Source: Bettongia penicillata ogilbyi
Lineage: Eukaryota; Chordata; Mammalia; Diprotodontia; Potoroidae
DNA: 64,000 nt
Assembly (NCBI GenBank): GCA_023548195.1
Contig: JAJHZJ010000014.1
Span: 12,128,718-12,192,717 of the forward strand
Direction of reading: 5' to 3'
The position numbers and the translations under genes were made by a program. The notes beneath the pieces were generated by a model. The model searched no databases and had not been told where the DNA came from. It was given only the letters and a program-made list of their open reading frames with translations. The number at the start of each line of letters is the position of its first letter. The first letter of the stretch is position 1. Of this stretch, positions 1 through 12,599 are shown in pieces.

Positions 1-878
1 ATCCCAAATGGTACTATAAAGCAGCAATTATCAAAACCACTTGGTACTGGCTAAGAAACAGAAGGGTAGACAAGTGGAATAAAATTGGCACTAAAGATAC
101 AGTAGGCAAGGAATATAGCCACCTCCTGTTTGATAAAACCAAAGACCCCAGCTTCTGGGATAAGAACTCACTGTTCGACAAAATTTGCTGGGAAAACTAG
201 GCAACAGTGTGGCAGAAACTAGGCATAGACCCATGCCTGACACCGTACACAAGAATAAAGTTCAAATGGGTATGTGATCTAAGTGTAAAGGTTGATACCA
301 TGGACAAACTTGAGGAACAAGGAATAGTGTATTTATCAGATTGATGGAGATGAGACGGACTTTTTACTAAAGAAGAGACAGAAAGCATTATGAAATGCAA
401 GATGGATAACTTTGAATACATTAAACTGAAAAGGTTTTGCACAATCAAACCCAATGCAATCAAAATTTGGAGGGATGTAGTAAATTGGGAAAGAATTTTT
501 ACATCTAATCTCAGGGATAAAGGCCTCATTTCTGGAATATATAAAGAACTCAATTAAATGAACCACAATACAAGTCATTCCCCAATTGATAAATGGTCAA
601 AGGATATGAATAGGCAATTTTCAGAGGAAGAAATTAAAGATATCTGTAATCATAAGAAAAAATACTCTAAATCACTTTTGATTAGAGATGCAAATCAAAA
701 CAAATCTGAGGTACAAAATCACACCTATAAGATTGGCAAACATGACAGAACAGGGAAATGATAAATGTTGGAGAGGATGTGGGAGAGTTGGAACACTAAT
801 TCGTTGTTGGTAGAGCTGTTAGCTCATCCAACCATTCTGGAGAGCAATTTGGGACTATTTTCAAAGGGCTACAATACA
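1..878 (+). mobile_element. L1 ORF2 C-terminal fragment (broken)
   Basis: This stretch matches, at nucleotide level, the part of L1 ORF2 downstream of the reverse transcriptase core that is present more intact at about 25,190-26,040 in this window. The reading frame is broken, for example by a stop at about 198-200. The match ends abruptly near 878, where sequence of the HAL1-type 3' region begins without a poly-A tail between them. It is a dead fragment running in from beyond the left edge. Confidence 0.8.
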
Positions 879-1535
879 AAACATGAAACTTATTCTCATT
901 ACATTCTACTAAACGAAGGAATAAAATACACACTCATTTTGGTATGAAAACCTACCTTACAATACAGCAAAGTGGGGGAGAAGGGGATAAGCAGGGTGGG
1001 GTGGATGATGGAAGGGAGGGCAGTGGGAGCAGGGAGCAGCTAGAAGTCAACACTCTTGGGGAGGGACAGGATCAAAAGGAAGAATAGAAGAAATGGGGGG
1101 CAGGATATGACGGAGGAAAATATAGTTAGTCTTACACAACATGACTATTATGGAAGACATTTGCAAAACTTCACAGATATGGCTTATGTTGAATTGCTTG
1201 TCTTCCCAAAGAGAATGGGTGGGGAGGGAGGGAGGAAGAGAAGTTGAAACTCAAAGTTTTAAGAGAAACTGTTGAGTATAGTTCTTGCCCACAACCAGGA
1301 AATAAGAAATACACTTAATGGGATATAGAAAGTTATCTTGCCCTACAGGAGAAAAAGACAAGATGGGAATAAGGTAAGGTAGGGATGTCAGAAGGGAAGG
1401 CAGATTGGTGATAGGGGTAATTAGAGTTCTTGGCCTTTTTTGAGAGGGAGTGAAGAAATGGAGAGAAAATTTGGAATGCAAAATTTTGTGGAAATGAATG
1501 TTGAAAATTTAAATAAATAAATTTTTTAAAAAATA
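879..1535 (+). mobile_element. HAL1-type 3' region fused to L1 fragment
   Basis: The stretch is homologous to the purine-rich 3' regions at 4,410-4,788, 34,580-35,235, 37,400-38,045 and 47,130-47,790. It has the same landmarks: G-rich polypurine runs, a block reading as a Tyr/Pro-rich frame, and a terminal AAATAAATAAAT-like tail near 1,510-1,530. It carries no ORF1. The join to the preceding L1 ORF2 piece looks like a chimera made by template switching or nested deletion. Confidence 0.7.
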
Positions 1536-2012
1536 GAAACTACCGAAGATAAAACTGTTGCCTTAATTGCATCAAACAGGGAATAGTAAGTACCCATTCT
1601 TTCTAAAGTATTCTGAAAAATCGAGTTTTTTTTCTATTCTACCAGAATGAGATAAATACAGCCTAAACCAAAGAAAGAAAGAAAAAGCACAGAAGGAAAA
1701 GTAGCCATTGGTTTATAGAATCATTCATGAAAATGGCTCAAAAAAATTAAACAAGATGCTGCTGAACAGAATATAGTAGTTTATTCAAGAAATTATTAAT
1801 TATGATCAAGTGGGATTTATATCAAGAATGCAAGGATAGTTCAACATAAGGAAATCAATCAATATGATAAATCATTAAAAACCAAAACATTCAAAATTAC
1901 ATGACCATGATAAAGCCATTGAAAAATACAAAACTTTTATGCTGAAACCCCTACAAAGTATAGTCAGAGAGGGACCTTCTACATATAACAAAACGTAGTT
2001 GCTTAAAATTAA
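1536..2012 (+). mobile_element. Old L1 reverse-transcriptase fragment
   Basis: From about 1,740 the sequence resembles the L1 RT segment found at 24,190-24,400: a short match around the codons for YDQVGFI-like residues, then the stretch before RT motif A. It is heavily diverged and frame-broken. The first 200 bases show no clear identity. Confidence 0.55.
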
Positions 2013-2920
2013 AACAAATGGTGGGGCAGAGCCAAGATGTTGGAGTGAGAGCAACTACTCACCTAAGCTCTTAGACAAACTCCTTCAGATACCTTTAAAA
2101 AGAGAATCTGACCAAATTATGGAGGTGCAGAATCCAATAGGAGACAGATTGTGGCAGATTCACAGACCAGGAAAGCCTGGAGAGTAGATGGGAAGGATCT
2201 ATTCCACGGGTATGGAAGAGCCCATTTCATGCAGCACAGAACATCCTACCACAGCACAGGCCAGCAATGAAAGCCTGAGTGCAGCAGAGCTGAGTAAGTT
2301 AGTAGTTAGCTGCTGAGCCCTAAGTATCACTTGTAGCCACTCCTAAGATTATCAGCCCACAGATTAAATGTCTGTAAGTCACCTACTTCCAGAGAGCCCT
2401 GGAAAGCTGTCCCCAGGGGTCCGTCACGCTCCAGACAGCGGAGCTCACCCTTGCGCTGCCCTGGCCACACGACTGGAGAGGAGCAGAGCCAAGCAGGGTT
2501 CAGGGATGGAATCTCTGGCAGCCGCTAAGGTCCCTCCACCCACAGGCACTCCAGGTTAGTGAGAGAGACTTCTGGGCTGGCCAAGAGGGGAGCAGCGTGT
2601 ATTCGTGACTCAGGTCCCCTCAGGAGGCAGTGGTGGAGGCTGCGACAGAGGCAGTGGCAGCCAGGACTCCCCAAGCAGACAGGAGCTCAGGGCCATTACT
2701 GAAAGTCTCCACATAAACCGCTGAAGGAACTGAACCTGGGAGGTGGCCCTGCCCCCACCTGAGCACCAGAATTTAAGCTCACATTGAATAGCAGCCCCGC
2801 CCTGCCACTGAAAGCCCTGAGGCTGGGGAGCAGCATTTGAATCTCAGACCCCAAGCATTAGCTGGGTGAATCTAGGCAGGGGTGGACAGGAATCTCAGAA
2901 GTCAAGTAATGGCTGGGAAA

Positions 2921-4021
2921 ATGCCCAGAAAAAGGAAGAAAAATAAGACCATAGAAAGCTACTTTCTTGGGGGACAGATGTTCCCACCTTTCATTTCTGA
3001 TGGGGAGGAACAATTCTTACCATCAGGGAAAGACATGGAGGGCGGGGCCTCTGTATCCCAGATATCCCAAGGGGATGTCCGGTGGGCTCAGGCCATGGAA
3101 GAGCTCAAAAAGGATTTTGAAAATCAAGTAAGACAGGTGGAGGAAAAACTGGGAAGAGAAATGAGAGAGATGCAAGAAAAGCATGAGAAATGGGTCAATA
3201 CCTTGCTAAAGGAGATCCAAAAAAATGCTGAAGAAAATAACACCTTGAAAAATACGCTCACTCAATTGGCAAAAGAGATTCAAAAAGCCAATGAGGAGAA
3301 GAATGCTTTCAAAAGCAGAATTGGCCAAATGGAAAAGGAGGTCCAAAAGCTCACTGAAGAAAATAGTTCTTTAAAAATTAGAATAGAACAGATGGAGGCT
3401 AATGACTTTCTGAGAAACCAAGAAATCACAAAACAAAACCAAAAGAGTGAAAAAATGGAAGAGAATGTGAAATATCTCATTGGAAAAATAACTGACCTGG
3501 AAAATAGATCCAGGAGAGACAATTTAAAAATTATGGGGCTAACTGAAAGCCATGATCAAAAAAAGAGCCTAGACATCATCTTCCATGAAATTATCAAGGA
3601 AAACTGTCTTGAGGTTCTTGAACCAGAGGGCAAAATAAGTATTGAAGGAATCCATCAATCACTGCCTGAAAGACATCCAAAAAGAGAAACTCCTAGGAAA
3701 ATTGTGACCAAATTCCAGAATTCCCAGGTCAAGGAGAAAATATTGCAAGCAGCTAGAAAGAAACAATTCCAGCACTGTGGAAATACAATCAGGATAACTC
3801 AAGATCTAGCAGCTTCTACATTAAGGGATCAAAGGGCATGGAAAAGGATATTCCAGAAGTCAAAGGAACTAGGACTAAAACCAAGAATCACCTACCCAGC
3901 TAAACTGAGTATAATGCTTCAGGGGAACATGTGGTCTTTCAGTGAAACAGAGGACTTTCAAGCATTCTTGTTGAAAAGACCAGAGCTGAAAAGAAAATTT
4001 GACTTTCAAACACAAGAATGA
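2921..4021 (+). CDS. L1/HAL1 ORF1p-like RNA-binding protein, open
   Basis: This is an uninterrupted 366-codon frame from the ATG at 2,921, whose protein starts MPRKRKKNK. An upstream in-frame ATG at 2,882 would add 13 residues, but I prefer 2,921 because the matching position in copy C (35,941) is also an ATG. A short basic N-terminus comes first. A long coiled coil with repeated E/K/Q/L heptads spans roughly residues 60-190. An RRM-like start (RSRRDNLKIMGL) follows near residue 195. The C-terminal domain carries the ARKKQFQ, DLAASTLRDQRAW and ELGLKPRITYPAKLS blocks typical of L1 ORF1p. In L1 this protein trimerises, coats the element RNA and acts as a chaperone in the cytoplasmic RNP. The ORF1s of copies B and C here are broken, so this is the only open one. 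Current expression or activity cannot be judged. Confidence 0.8.
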   Translation: MPRKRKKNKTIESYFLGGQMFPPFISDGEEQFLPSGKDMEGGASVSQISQGDVRWAQAMEELKKDFENQVRQVEEKLGREMREMQEKHEKWVNTLLKEIQKNAEENNTLKNTLTQLAKEIQKANEEKNAFKSRIGQMEKEVQKLTEENSSLKIRIEQMEANDFLRNQEITKQNQKSEKMEENVKYLIGKITDLENRSRRDNLKIMGLTESHDQKKSLDIIFHEIIKENCLEVLEPEGKISIEGIHQSLPERHPKRETPRKIVTKFQNSQVKEKILQAARKKQFQHCGNTIRITQDLAASTLRDQRAWKRIFQKSKELGLKPRITYPAKLSIMLQGNMWSFSETEDFQAFLLKRPELKRKFDFQTQE

Positions 4022-4143
4022 GAAGAAGCATGAAAAAGTAAACAACAAAGAGAGTCATAAGGGACTTACCAAAGGTGAACTCTTTACATTCCTACATGGA
4101 AAGACAATATTTGTAACTCTTAAAACTTTTCAGTATCTGGGTA

Positions 4144-4222
4144 GTTGGTGGGACCATGCACACACATACACACACACGTACACGTATGTGCTCACACACA
4201 TACACACATGCATGCACATACA
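4144..4222. repeat. CA-rich simple repeat inside HAL1 copy A
   Basis: Alternating CA/TA/CG dinucleotides follow ORF1. Similar short CA patches occur at the same place in copies B (34,362-34,398) and C (37,171-37,215), so the repeat is part of the element family and not a later insertion. Confidence 0.8.
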
Positions 4223-4788
4223 GAGGCAAAGAGCACAGAGTGAATTGAATAGGATGGAACCATATCTTAAAAGAAATTAAGGTAAACAGTGAGAGAGAAA
4301 TGTAGTGGGAGGAGAGAGGGTGAAATGGAATGGGGTAAATTATCTCTCATTCAAGTGGCAAGCAGGAGACTTTTTAGTGGAGGGAAAAAGAAGAGAGCTG
4401 AGAAAAAAACATGAAGTTTACTCTCATCTCATTCAACTAAAGGAAGGAATAAAATGTACACGTATTTTGGTATGAAAACCTATCTTACAATACAGGAAAG
4501 TGGGGGAGAAGGAGATAAGCAGGGTGGGAGGGATGATGGAAGGAAGGACCATGGGAGGAGGGAGCAATTTGAAGTCAACACTTGGGGAAAGATAGGATCA
4601 AAAGACAGAATAGAAACAATGGGGGGCAGGATAGGATGGAGGGAAATATAGTTAGTCTTACACACCACGACTATTATCACAGTCATTTTTGAAACTACAC
4701 AGATATGGCCTATATTGAATTGCCTGCCTTCCCAAAGGGAATGGGTGGGGAGGGAGGGATGGGGGGAATTTGGAACTCAAAGTTTTAG

Positions 4789-7700
4789 GAACAAAAGATC
4801 AAAGAAATTGGAATATGATATTCCATAGGGCAAAGGAGCTTGGACTACAACCAAGGATCAACTACCCAGCAAAGTTCAGCATAACATTTCAGGCAAGGAG
4901 GTGGATATTTGATGAAATAAGAGATTTCCAGACCTTTCTGACAAAAAGACCAGAACTCAATAGAAAATTTGATCTTCAAACGCATGTCTCAAGAGGGGCA
5001 CAAAAAGGCAAATGGGAGAAAAGAAAAACTAGTTACTCAATTTGGGTTATTAATCTGGAGAATTATACATTTATAATGAAATATAAAAGGGATCTACATA
5101 GATAGAGGGAACAGGTATAAAGTAAATGATGTGATGATAAAAAATGTGATTCAAGCATGTAAAGTGATTGTATCAAGATATGTGAAAAGGAGGAAGCAGA
5201 AAATGGTAAATTACATCACAGGAAGAAGTATAAAATTATATTATACTAGAGAGAGAGGGGGGAGGGAGATGAGCATTGTTTGAGAGGTAGTATCATTTAA
5301 TTTCATTCAAGGAAGGAAAAATAAGCTTAATTAAGTATATAAATCTAACTATCTGTATAGGCAATAGGAGAGGAAGGGGGAAGAGAGGGGAGGGGAAGCT
5401 AAAAGGGAGGGAAGAAGTAGCAGGGAGTAGCAAACGTAAAGGTGAGCAAAAGGGAGGGGACCTGAAAGAAGGAAGGGAAGACTGTGGGAGGTGGTGGTCA
5501 AAAGTGAAAACTCTATTGAGGAGGGGAAGGGAGAGAAAGAAAGAAGAAAAACAAATTACCAATATCAAAAATGAAAGGATTGAACTCACCTCCAGAGAGG
5601 AGGAAATTAAAGCAATAATAAGAAATTACTTTGCCCATCTTTATGATCAGGTAGGATTCAGCCTACGAATGTAAGGCTGGCTCATCATTAGGAAAACTAT
5701 TAGCACTATCAATCATATCAACAAAAAAACTAACTGAAACCACATGGTTATCTCAATAGATGCAGAAAAAAATACAACACCCATTTCTATCAAAAATACT
5801 GGAAAGCATAGAAATAAAGGGGACATTGCATAAAATAATAGCAATATCTACCTAAAACATTCAACAAGCATTACATGCAATGGAGGTAAGCTAGATGCAT
5901 TTCCAATAAGATCAGTGTGAAACAAGGATGTCCATATTCAACATGGCACTAGAGATGTTAGCTGTGGCAATTACAGAAGATAAAAAAAATGAAGGAATTA
6001 GAATAGGCAACGAAAAAGTATGTTATCACTCCTTGCAGATGATATGATGATATACTTAGAGAATCCTACAGATTCAAATGAAAAACTACTTGAAATAATA
6101 AACAACTTTGGCAAACTTGCAGGTTACAAAATAAACCTGAACAAATCTTTTGCATTTCTATACATTAGTACCAAAGTCCAACAAGAAGAGATAGAAAGAG
6201 AAATCCTATTTAAAGCTAGGGTAGACACTACAAAATATTTGGGAGTTTACCTGCCCGAACAAACTCAGGGACTATATGAGTACAGTTACAAGACACTTTT
6301 CACACAAATAAAGTCAGGTCTAAGTAAGTGGAAAAACATTAGTTGCTTGTGAGTAGGCCAAGCCAATATAATAAAAATGACAATTCTACCTAAATTAATT
6401 TACTTATTTAGTGCCATACCAATTAAATTATCAGACAATTATTTTCTAGTGCAGGAAATTCAAGATTCATCTGGAAGAACAAAATATCCAGAATATCAAG
6501 GGGACTAATGAAAAGGAATGTTAGGGAAAGTGGTCTAGCACTACCAGATCTCAAATTGTATTATAAAGCAGCAATTATCAAAACGACTTTGTACTGGCTA
6601 AGATACAAAAGGGTAGATAATTGAGCTATGCTAGCTACTCAAGACACAATAGGCAATGAGTATAGCAACCTACTGTTTGGTAAACCCAAGGACCCCAACT
6701 TCTGGGATAAGAACTCTCTCTTTGACAAAAATTGCTGGGAAAACTGGATAAGAGTGTGGTGGACACTAGGCATAGACCAATGACTGACACCATACACAAG
6801 AGTAAAGTCCACATGAGTACACCATCTAGGTATTAAGATTGATAATATGGATAAATTGGTGGAGCAAGGAATAGTGTATTTATCAGACTTATGGAGAAGG
6901 GAAGAATTTTTGACTAAAGAAGAGATAGAAAGCATTATGAAGTGCAAGATGGGTAATTTTGATTACATTAAACTGAAAAGATTTTGCACAACCAAACCCA
7001 ATGCAACCAGGATTCAGAGTGATGCAGAAAACTGGGAAAGAATTTTTGCAGTTAATGTTTGTGATAGAGGCCTTATTTCTAACATATGTAGAGAACTGAG
7101 TCAAGTGTACAAAAACACAAACAGTTACAAGAATATGCATACCTTTTGAACCAGCAATACTGCTTTTAGGATTGTATTCCCAAGAGATCATAAAAATGAG
7201 AAAGGGTCCCACAATTACGAAAAATATTTATAACAGCACTCTTTATGGTGGCCAAAAACTGGATATCAAGGAGATACCCATCAATTGGGGAATGACAGAA
7301 TAAATTATGGTATATTAATATAATGGAACACTATTGCCCCATAAGAAATGATGAACAGGAAGACTTCAGAGAGGCCTGGAAAGACTTACATGATCTCATG
7401 ATGAGTGAAAAGCGCAGAAGCAGGAGAAATTTGTGCACAGCAAAGACCACAGCGTGCAAGAGTTTTTTTCTGGTAGACTTGGAACTTCACTGCATTGCAA
7501 GGACTTAGAAAAGTCCCCAATGATCTTTTAATGCAAAATGCTTTCCACATCCAGAGAAAGAACTATGAAATTCAATCGCAGATATGTAATAGATCATTTT
7601 CTTTTGTATTATCTTTTGGTTTGTTATATGATTTCTCACAGTAATTTTAATTCTATACAGTATGATTGTAATGAAAATGTATTTAATAGGAATGCATGTG

Positions 7701-7815
7701 TAGAACATATGTAAAATTGTATGTTGTGTTGGCGAGAGAGGGGCAAAATATCTAATTTATATGGTAGTGATTGTAGAACACTGAAAATAAATAAAATTTA
7801 AAAAATAAAAATTTA
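4789..7815 (+). mobile_element. Internally deleted L1 (ORF1 end, RT part, 3' end)
   Basis: The stretch begins inside an L1 ORF1 C-terminal domain (about 4,789-4,985: NYPAKFSI and LTKRPELNRKFD). It continues through an inter-ORF region to about 5,560, then enters ORF2 near 5,575. A jump near 5,645 removes a large part of the RT. Motif A is damaged, while the FADD region is readable at about 6,036-6,060 (SLLADDMMIY, with F changed to L). Another jump near 7,110 leads to the ORF2 C-terminus and the 3' untranslated region, which ends in an A-rich tail at about 7,785-7,815. Many frameshifts and stops are present. It cannot make a working ORF2 protein. Confidence 0.8.
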
Positions 7816-8599
7816 AATTAAATTAAGACAAACATAATGTTTAATGGAGATGCTTTAGTATCTTTTGCAATAAGTATGATAGGAAAACAAGAATTCCAAT
7901 TCTCCCCACTATTAATTTATATAATTCTGGAAATTCAAACATCATCAGTAAGACAAAAGAGAGAAATTAGAGCAATAAAAATAAATGCAGAGTAAACAAA
8001 ACTCTCCCTGTTTACTTGGAAAATCCTAAAGAATCAACAAATAATTAAGATGATAGCTTTAGCAGAGTTGAAGTTTACAAAATAAATCTTCAAATGTCAA
8101 TAGCGTTTCTATATAATAATAACAAAACAAAAGAATTAAGTATTGAAAGGGTAATCCAATTCCAGATTACTACAAAATACATAAAACATCTGAGGACCAA
8201 CCTGCTTTGGCACACAAAGACTTGTATTGCTTCAATTATAAAGTGCTTTTTAAAGAAGTAAGGCCAACTTCAACAACTAAAAGAATATTCAGTGCTCAAG
8301 CCTAGATGAGATGCTGATATAATAAAAATGACACTAGTATCAAAATTGCTTACATTGTTACTGCTACATCAACCAAATTACTGAGGTTACACTTTAAAGA
8401 ACCTTGATAAAATAATAAAATTAATTTGGAAAAGCAACAATTTAGAAAGTCAAGAGAAATGAGAAAGGTAGTAACAAAGGGGGAATAGCATTTTGAGTCA
8501 TCAAACTATATTATCAACAGCAATCATCAAAACAATTTGGCGGTGGTTAAAGTACAGACCTGATGAGGGAAAATCAGAAACAATACACCAGCTCATTGT

Positions 8600-8838
8600 G
8601 GCTGCTTAGTCATTTTTCAGTTGTGTTCAATTCTTTGTGATCCCCTTTGGGATTTTCTTGGCAAACCTGTTGGAATGGTTTGCCATTTCATTCTCCAGGA
8701 CATTTTACAGACAAGGAACTAAGGTGAACAGGGTTTAAATGGTTTACCTGAGGTCATACAGCTGGTGTCTCAAGCCAGATGAAGCTCTCCTGACTTCAGG
8801 CTTGGCACTCTATCCATTCTACCACATAGTTCCTCCAA
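8600..8838 (-). mobile_element. tRNA-derived marsupial SINE
   Basis: On the minus strand this reads as a tRNA-type head (tagaatggatagagtgcca), the 'gagttcaaat'-like and 'gtcacttaa'-like segments of CORE/MIR-type SINEs, and the tail 'ccaagaaaatcccaaa...gaattgaacacaactgaaaaatg'. The same family is at 10,462-10,592, 17,365-17,500, 49,632-49,872 and 59,638-59,882. Confidence 0.8.
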
Positions 8839-9214
8839 TCACACAGCATTTGATAAAGTAGAAAGCATATTACTAAGAAAAAAATGCCTCCTTTAATAAA
8901 ACTGTTAGGAAAACTGGAAAAGATTCTTGCATTAGAACTACACACTACACCATATTTCACATACATTCTAAATGGATGTATGACCTTAAAAGTGAAGATC
9001 TTACTATAAATAAATTAGAAGAAACAAATGATATCTCTTGTAATTATAGTTGCTATAGAGGGGGCAATTACAAAACAGAAATAAATGTCTTTGAGAACTT
9101 GGAAGTGAAAAGCTTCTGCAGAGAAAAAATTAATATACCTAGAATAAGAAAAGAAGTGGTTGAGTGGCAAAAAATCTTTCAAACAATTCTCTCATAATGA
9201 TTTGGTATGGGGAG

Positions 9215-9425
9215 GAGTGTAAGCATATGTATATGTGTGTATACATACATATACGTGTGTGTGTATACACATATATACACACATATACATATACATTCAC
9301 ATACATATGTATACATATGCATATATACATACACATATATACGTGTATATATGTGTGTGGGTACGTGTGTGTGTGTGTATCCAAGAAAATGTGTCTGTGT
9401 GTGTGTATAAAATGTATATAAACTA
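9215..9425. repeat. (CA/TA)n-(TG)n microsatellite
   Basis: About 200 bases of alternating purine-pyrimidine sequence, mostly TA, CA and TG steps, giving period-2 open frames of Tyr/His/Ile/Thr in every register. Those frames are low-complexity artefacts and not genes. Confidence 0.95.
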
Positions 9426-10335
9426 GTAGCCATTGCCTCATAGATAAGGGTTCAAAGGATATTGTTATCAAAGAGGAATTGCAAAGTATTCACAACCACA
9501 TGAAAGAATGCTTTAAATAATTAATCATCAGAGTCGAAAGAACCTTGACCTTTCACCTAATGCCCTGGAAGTTGGCAAAAAATATTTTTAAAATTGCAAT
9601 AATCATTGTTAGAGGGGATGTAGAATATTATAATATATTACTGGTGAGGCTGTAAAATGGCACAATCATTTTGGGGGGAAATTCGAATTATGCAAGTAAA
9701 ATGACTAGAATGTCCACACCCTTTGGACCATTGTTCGGCTTATACCCCAAGGAAGCCATCAATAAGAAGAAGGTTCCCAAATACTCCAAAATATTTATAG
9801 TAGCACTTTCTGTGATAGTTGAGAATTAGAAATAAAATAGATGCTCATGAGTTGGGAAACGACAGAACAAACATGAATATAAGGAAATATTATTGTGCTG
9901 TAAGAAATGATGAATGTGATGAATATAGAAGAGCATGGGAAGATTGTATGAACGAATGTGGAGTGAATTAAGCAGAGTTAAGAAAACAATGTACATAATA
10001 ATTACTGTGTATACAAATGGGAATGACTACACAGGAAAAAAAATCAAAAGTAAATGCAACAAAATTATAAAGATCAAACAGTATTCAAATGAAAAGATGT
10101 GATAGGACACTCCTGAATCACTACTTAGTAGAAGTGAGAGGTCCACTGTAGGGCAATGTTGAACACATAGCACATGGTTTCAGATTTTTTCTATGTATTG
10201 ATTAGTTGTAGTGATTATTTTTCTTCTCTACAAATTACTGTTTGTTATACAGATAGTTTTCTGGGAGAGGGAGGGATAATTGAGATAATATGATGATATA
10301 AGAAAAAATATAAATAAAATTTATTAAAAACAGGA

Positions 10336-12020
10336 AACCTGAAGGTCTGATATGAAAAAATCTGGAAAATAAATGAGAGCTATAAAAGAAAAAATTGGAA
10401 AGGCAATTAGCAACATGGAGCAAGAGGTACAAAATTTTGTCCAAACAATGGGTTCACTGAAAATTTTTGTTGTTCAGCTGTTTTGATAATTCCTAATTCT
10501 TTGTGATGCCATTTAGGGTTTTCTTGGCAAAGATGCTAGAGTGGCTTGCTATTTCCTTCTCCAGCTCATTTCATATATGAAAAACTGAAGCAAACAGTTG
10601 TGAATCATTAGACTATCTGAATGCCATCATGAAAAACAATATGCTGGACATCATTAAATGAATTCCAGAGCACTTAGAAAAAGAGGGCATAGTGATAATA
10701 AAATACCCCAAAATGAAAATTCCCAAGATCATACTCAAAATCTAGAATAAAAAATCCAATTTTCAGTTAAAAAAAATTTCCAATTAAAATAAAAATTAAA
10801 TTCAAGTTAATAAAGAGTCACAGTCAAGATAACACATAATTTAGCAGTCACTACTACAAAGGAAAGGAAAATTTTAAGTGCAATATTTCAGAAAGGCAAA
10901 AGGTACAGGTTTAAGGACAAGAATAAAATACTCAGTAAAACTGACTATAATGCAAGGGGAGGGATGAGAGGAGACAGAGGGTTTCATCAATAGAATTTAA
11001 TTGAAACAGAAGAATTTCAAGCATTCATGATACAAAGAACATGATTGTATAGCAACTTAAATTCAAACACCAAACTGAAGAAAAACCTTATCTGTTTTTG
11101 TAAATAAAAATGAGCAATGATACAATTTTGTAAATAAGAATGACCCAAGAATTATAGTTAAACAAGGATAAACTACTTTCAGTAAAATACACGTATCTCT
11201 TGAATCTTATCTTCATCAAGGATCATAGAAGGAGTCCAATTAGATATGGGTAGTGGTGTTATTCTATTATGTCTTGATGATCTTAGGAATGCAAAGAGAG
11301 AAATACCGTGGAGTGGGAGGGCAGAGAGAAAGGAAGGTTAGCAAAAAATTATCTCACATCTCTGCCAACAAGGAACTAGGGGTTCAACTTCATTGTCATC
11401 TGAAATAGTCAAAGAAAGGTACACAACACACACACACAGAGTTGGTACAGAAAGACATTTCACTCACTGGAGACATAGATGATGAAAGAGGAATTAGTGG
11501 GAAAGTAGAACAAAGAAAGAATTAGTCCTAAGCACAACGAACTTTAAGGATTTACAAAAAATATTACTCTTTTTAAAATAACAAAGAATGAGAATCTGAG
11601 GGGGCATAAGTTGATGAACGAATGAATATGTTATGATATATAAATGGGTGGGAATATTATTATGAAATGATAAAGAGGCTTTGAGAGAAAGCTGGAAAGA
11701 CTTATATGAATGGATACAGAGTGAAGCAAACAGAGCCAAGAGAACAATTCAAAGACAACAATATGATCAGCATAGTGATCATCTGCACCTCCAAAGGACT
11801 CTTGATGAAACGTGATACCCACCTCCTGATAGAGAGATAAGGGACTCGCTGAAGAAGACAATATCTTCTTGGACATGACCAACGTGAGATGTGTTTTACT
11901 TGGCACAACATGCTTGTAACACAGGTTTTGTTTTTGTTGTGTTTCCAATGGGGAGGGGGGAGTAGAAGGCAGATTTTCACTTATAGAAACAAACAAAGTA
12001 TTTTTGAATAAAGAAGCAAA
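10336..12020 (+). mobile_element. Old HAL1/L1 pieces
   Basis: 10,350-11,090 is a decayed ORF1-like stretch, with recognisable equivalents of the coiled-coil, 'gcattcatga' and 'aaattcaaacacc' segments. It is interrupted by a SINE at 10,462-10,592. 11,090-11,600 resembles the purine-rich 3' region. 11,620-12,020 resembles an L1 3' end (aggctttgagagaaagctgg, gcaaacagagccaagagaac). No open frame is present. Confidence 0.5.
10462..10592 (-). mobile_element. tRNA-derived SINE, 3' part
   Basis: This short piece matches the tail half of the SINE at 8,600-8,838 (ttctttgtgatgcc, tttcttggcaaagatgctag, ccttctccagctcatttc). The tRNA head is missing. Confidence 0.75.
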
Positions 12021-12599
12021 TAAAATAGAGTGGGAGACTCAGGATGGCCTTGTTCCTTTCACACCCTCAGGAAGGCTCAGGATCTGTGACTTATGGATTT
12101 GTCATGGGACTGTCTTGCAGTGAGACTGGAATAGTGTATACCATCACGATAAAGTCCACAGCAAATAAATGACCAGGGCTTCGGTTTGGCCAAGCATATT
12201 ATCATAAAGCATAGAGAAACCAGATCTCACTTGAAAATGATCTCCGGAAAATGCCATGACAGAACTGTACACATATTAATTGAATCCATATTCAAAATAA
12301 GTAAATATGAGACATTTCTCTGTCCTTGTTTTTCTCTCCACATTTCTGGTCAGAGAAACAGAAGTCAACAGCAGTTCAGGTTGCAGAACAGTATAGAACA
12401 CATGATTAAATAAACAAGAACTACTGAGTCTTCCGTCTTGTACATCTAAAAATAGAATGGGAATTTCCTCCTCCCCAAAAGGGAAGGGGTTCCTGAAGGG
12501 CAACATAATCTGTCCATAGCTTCTTTGGCTTATTAGAAGTTAGGGCTGAGTTACCATGTATAACCATAACCTCAGCTTCCTGCCTGCTCAAGCACCTGA

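Larger units (their letters stand above)
2013..4788 (+). mobile_element. HAL1-type (ORF1-only L1 relative) element, copy A
   Basis: The element opens with a GC-richer 5' region (about 2,013-2,920) starting with a GGCAGAGCCAAGATG-like motif. The same type of start occurs at 32,471 and 35,290. An open ORF1 follows (2,921-4,021), then a CA-rich patch and a purine-rich 3' region. No ORF2 sits downstream of ORF1, which is the defining layout of HAL1 ('half L1') elements. The last 240 or so bases seen in copies B and C are missing. At about 4,788 the sequence passes directly into a different L1 ORF1 fragment, so this copy is truncated or chimeric at its 3' end. Confidence 0.75.
7816..10335 (+). mobile_element. 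Old L1 ORF2 and 3' region, split by a SINE
   Basis: A diverged L1 ORF2 can be followed through scattered matches: the FADD-downstream region at about 8,030-8,200, the C-terminal region at 8,400-8,560 and 9,090-9,190, and the 3' end at 9,540-10,330. The AATAAAATTTATTAAAAA tail closes it. A SINE (8,600-8,838) and a long dinucleotide repeat (9,215-9,425) have entered it. There is no usable frame. Confidence 0.65.

Noticed and set aside
9164..9471. Overlapping open frames on both strands rich in Tyr, His, Ile, Thr, Val and Cys
   Set aside because: They come from an alternating dinucleotide repeat, which is open in all registers; no gene features.
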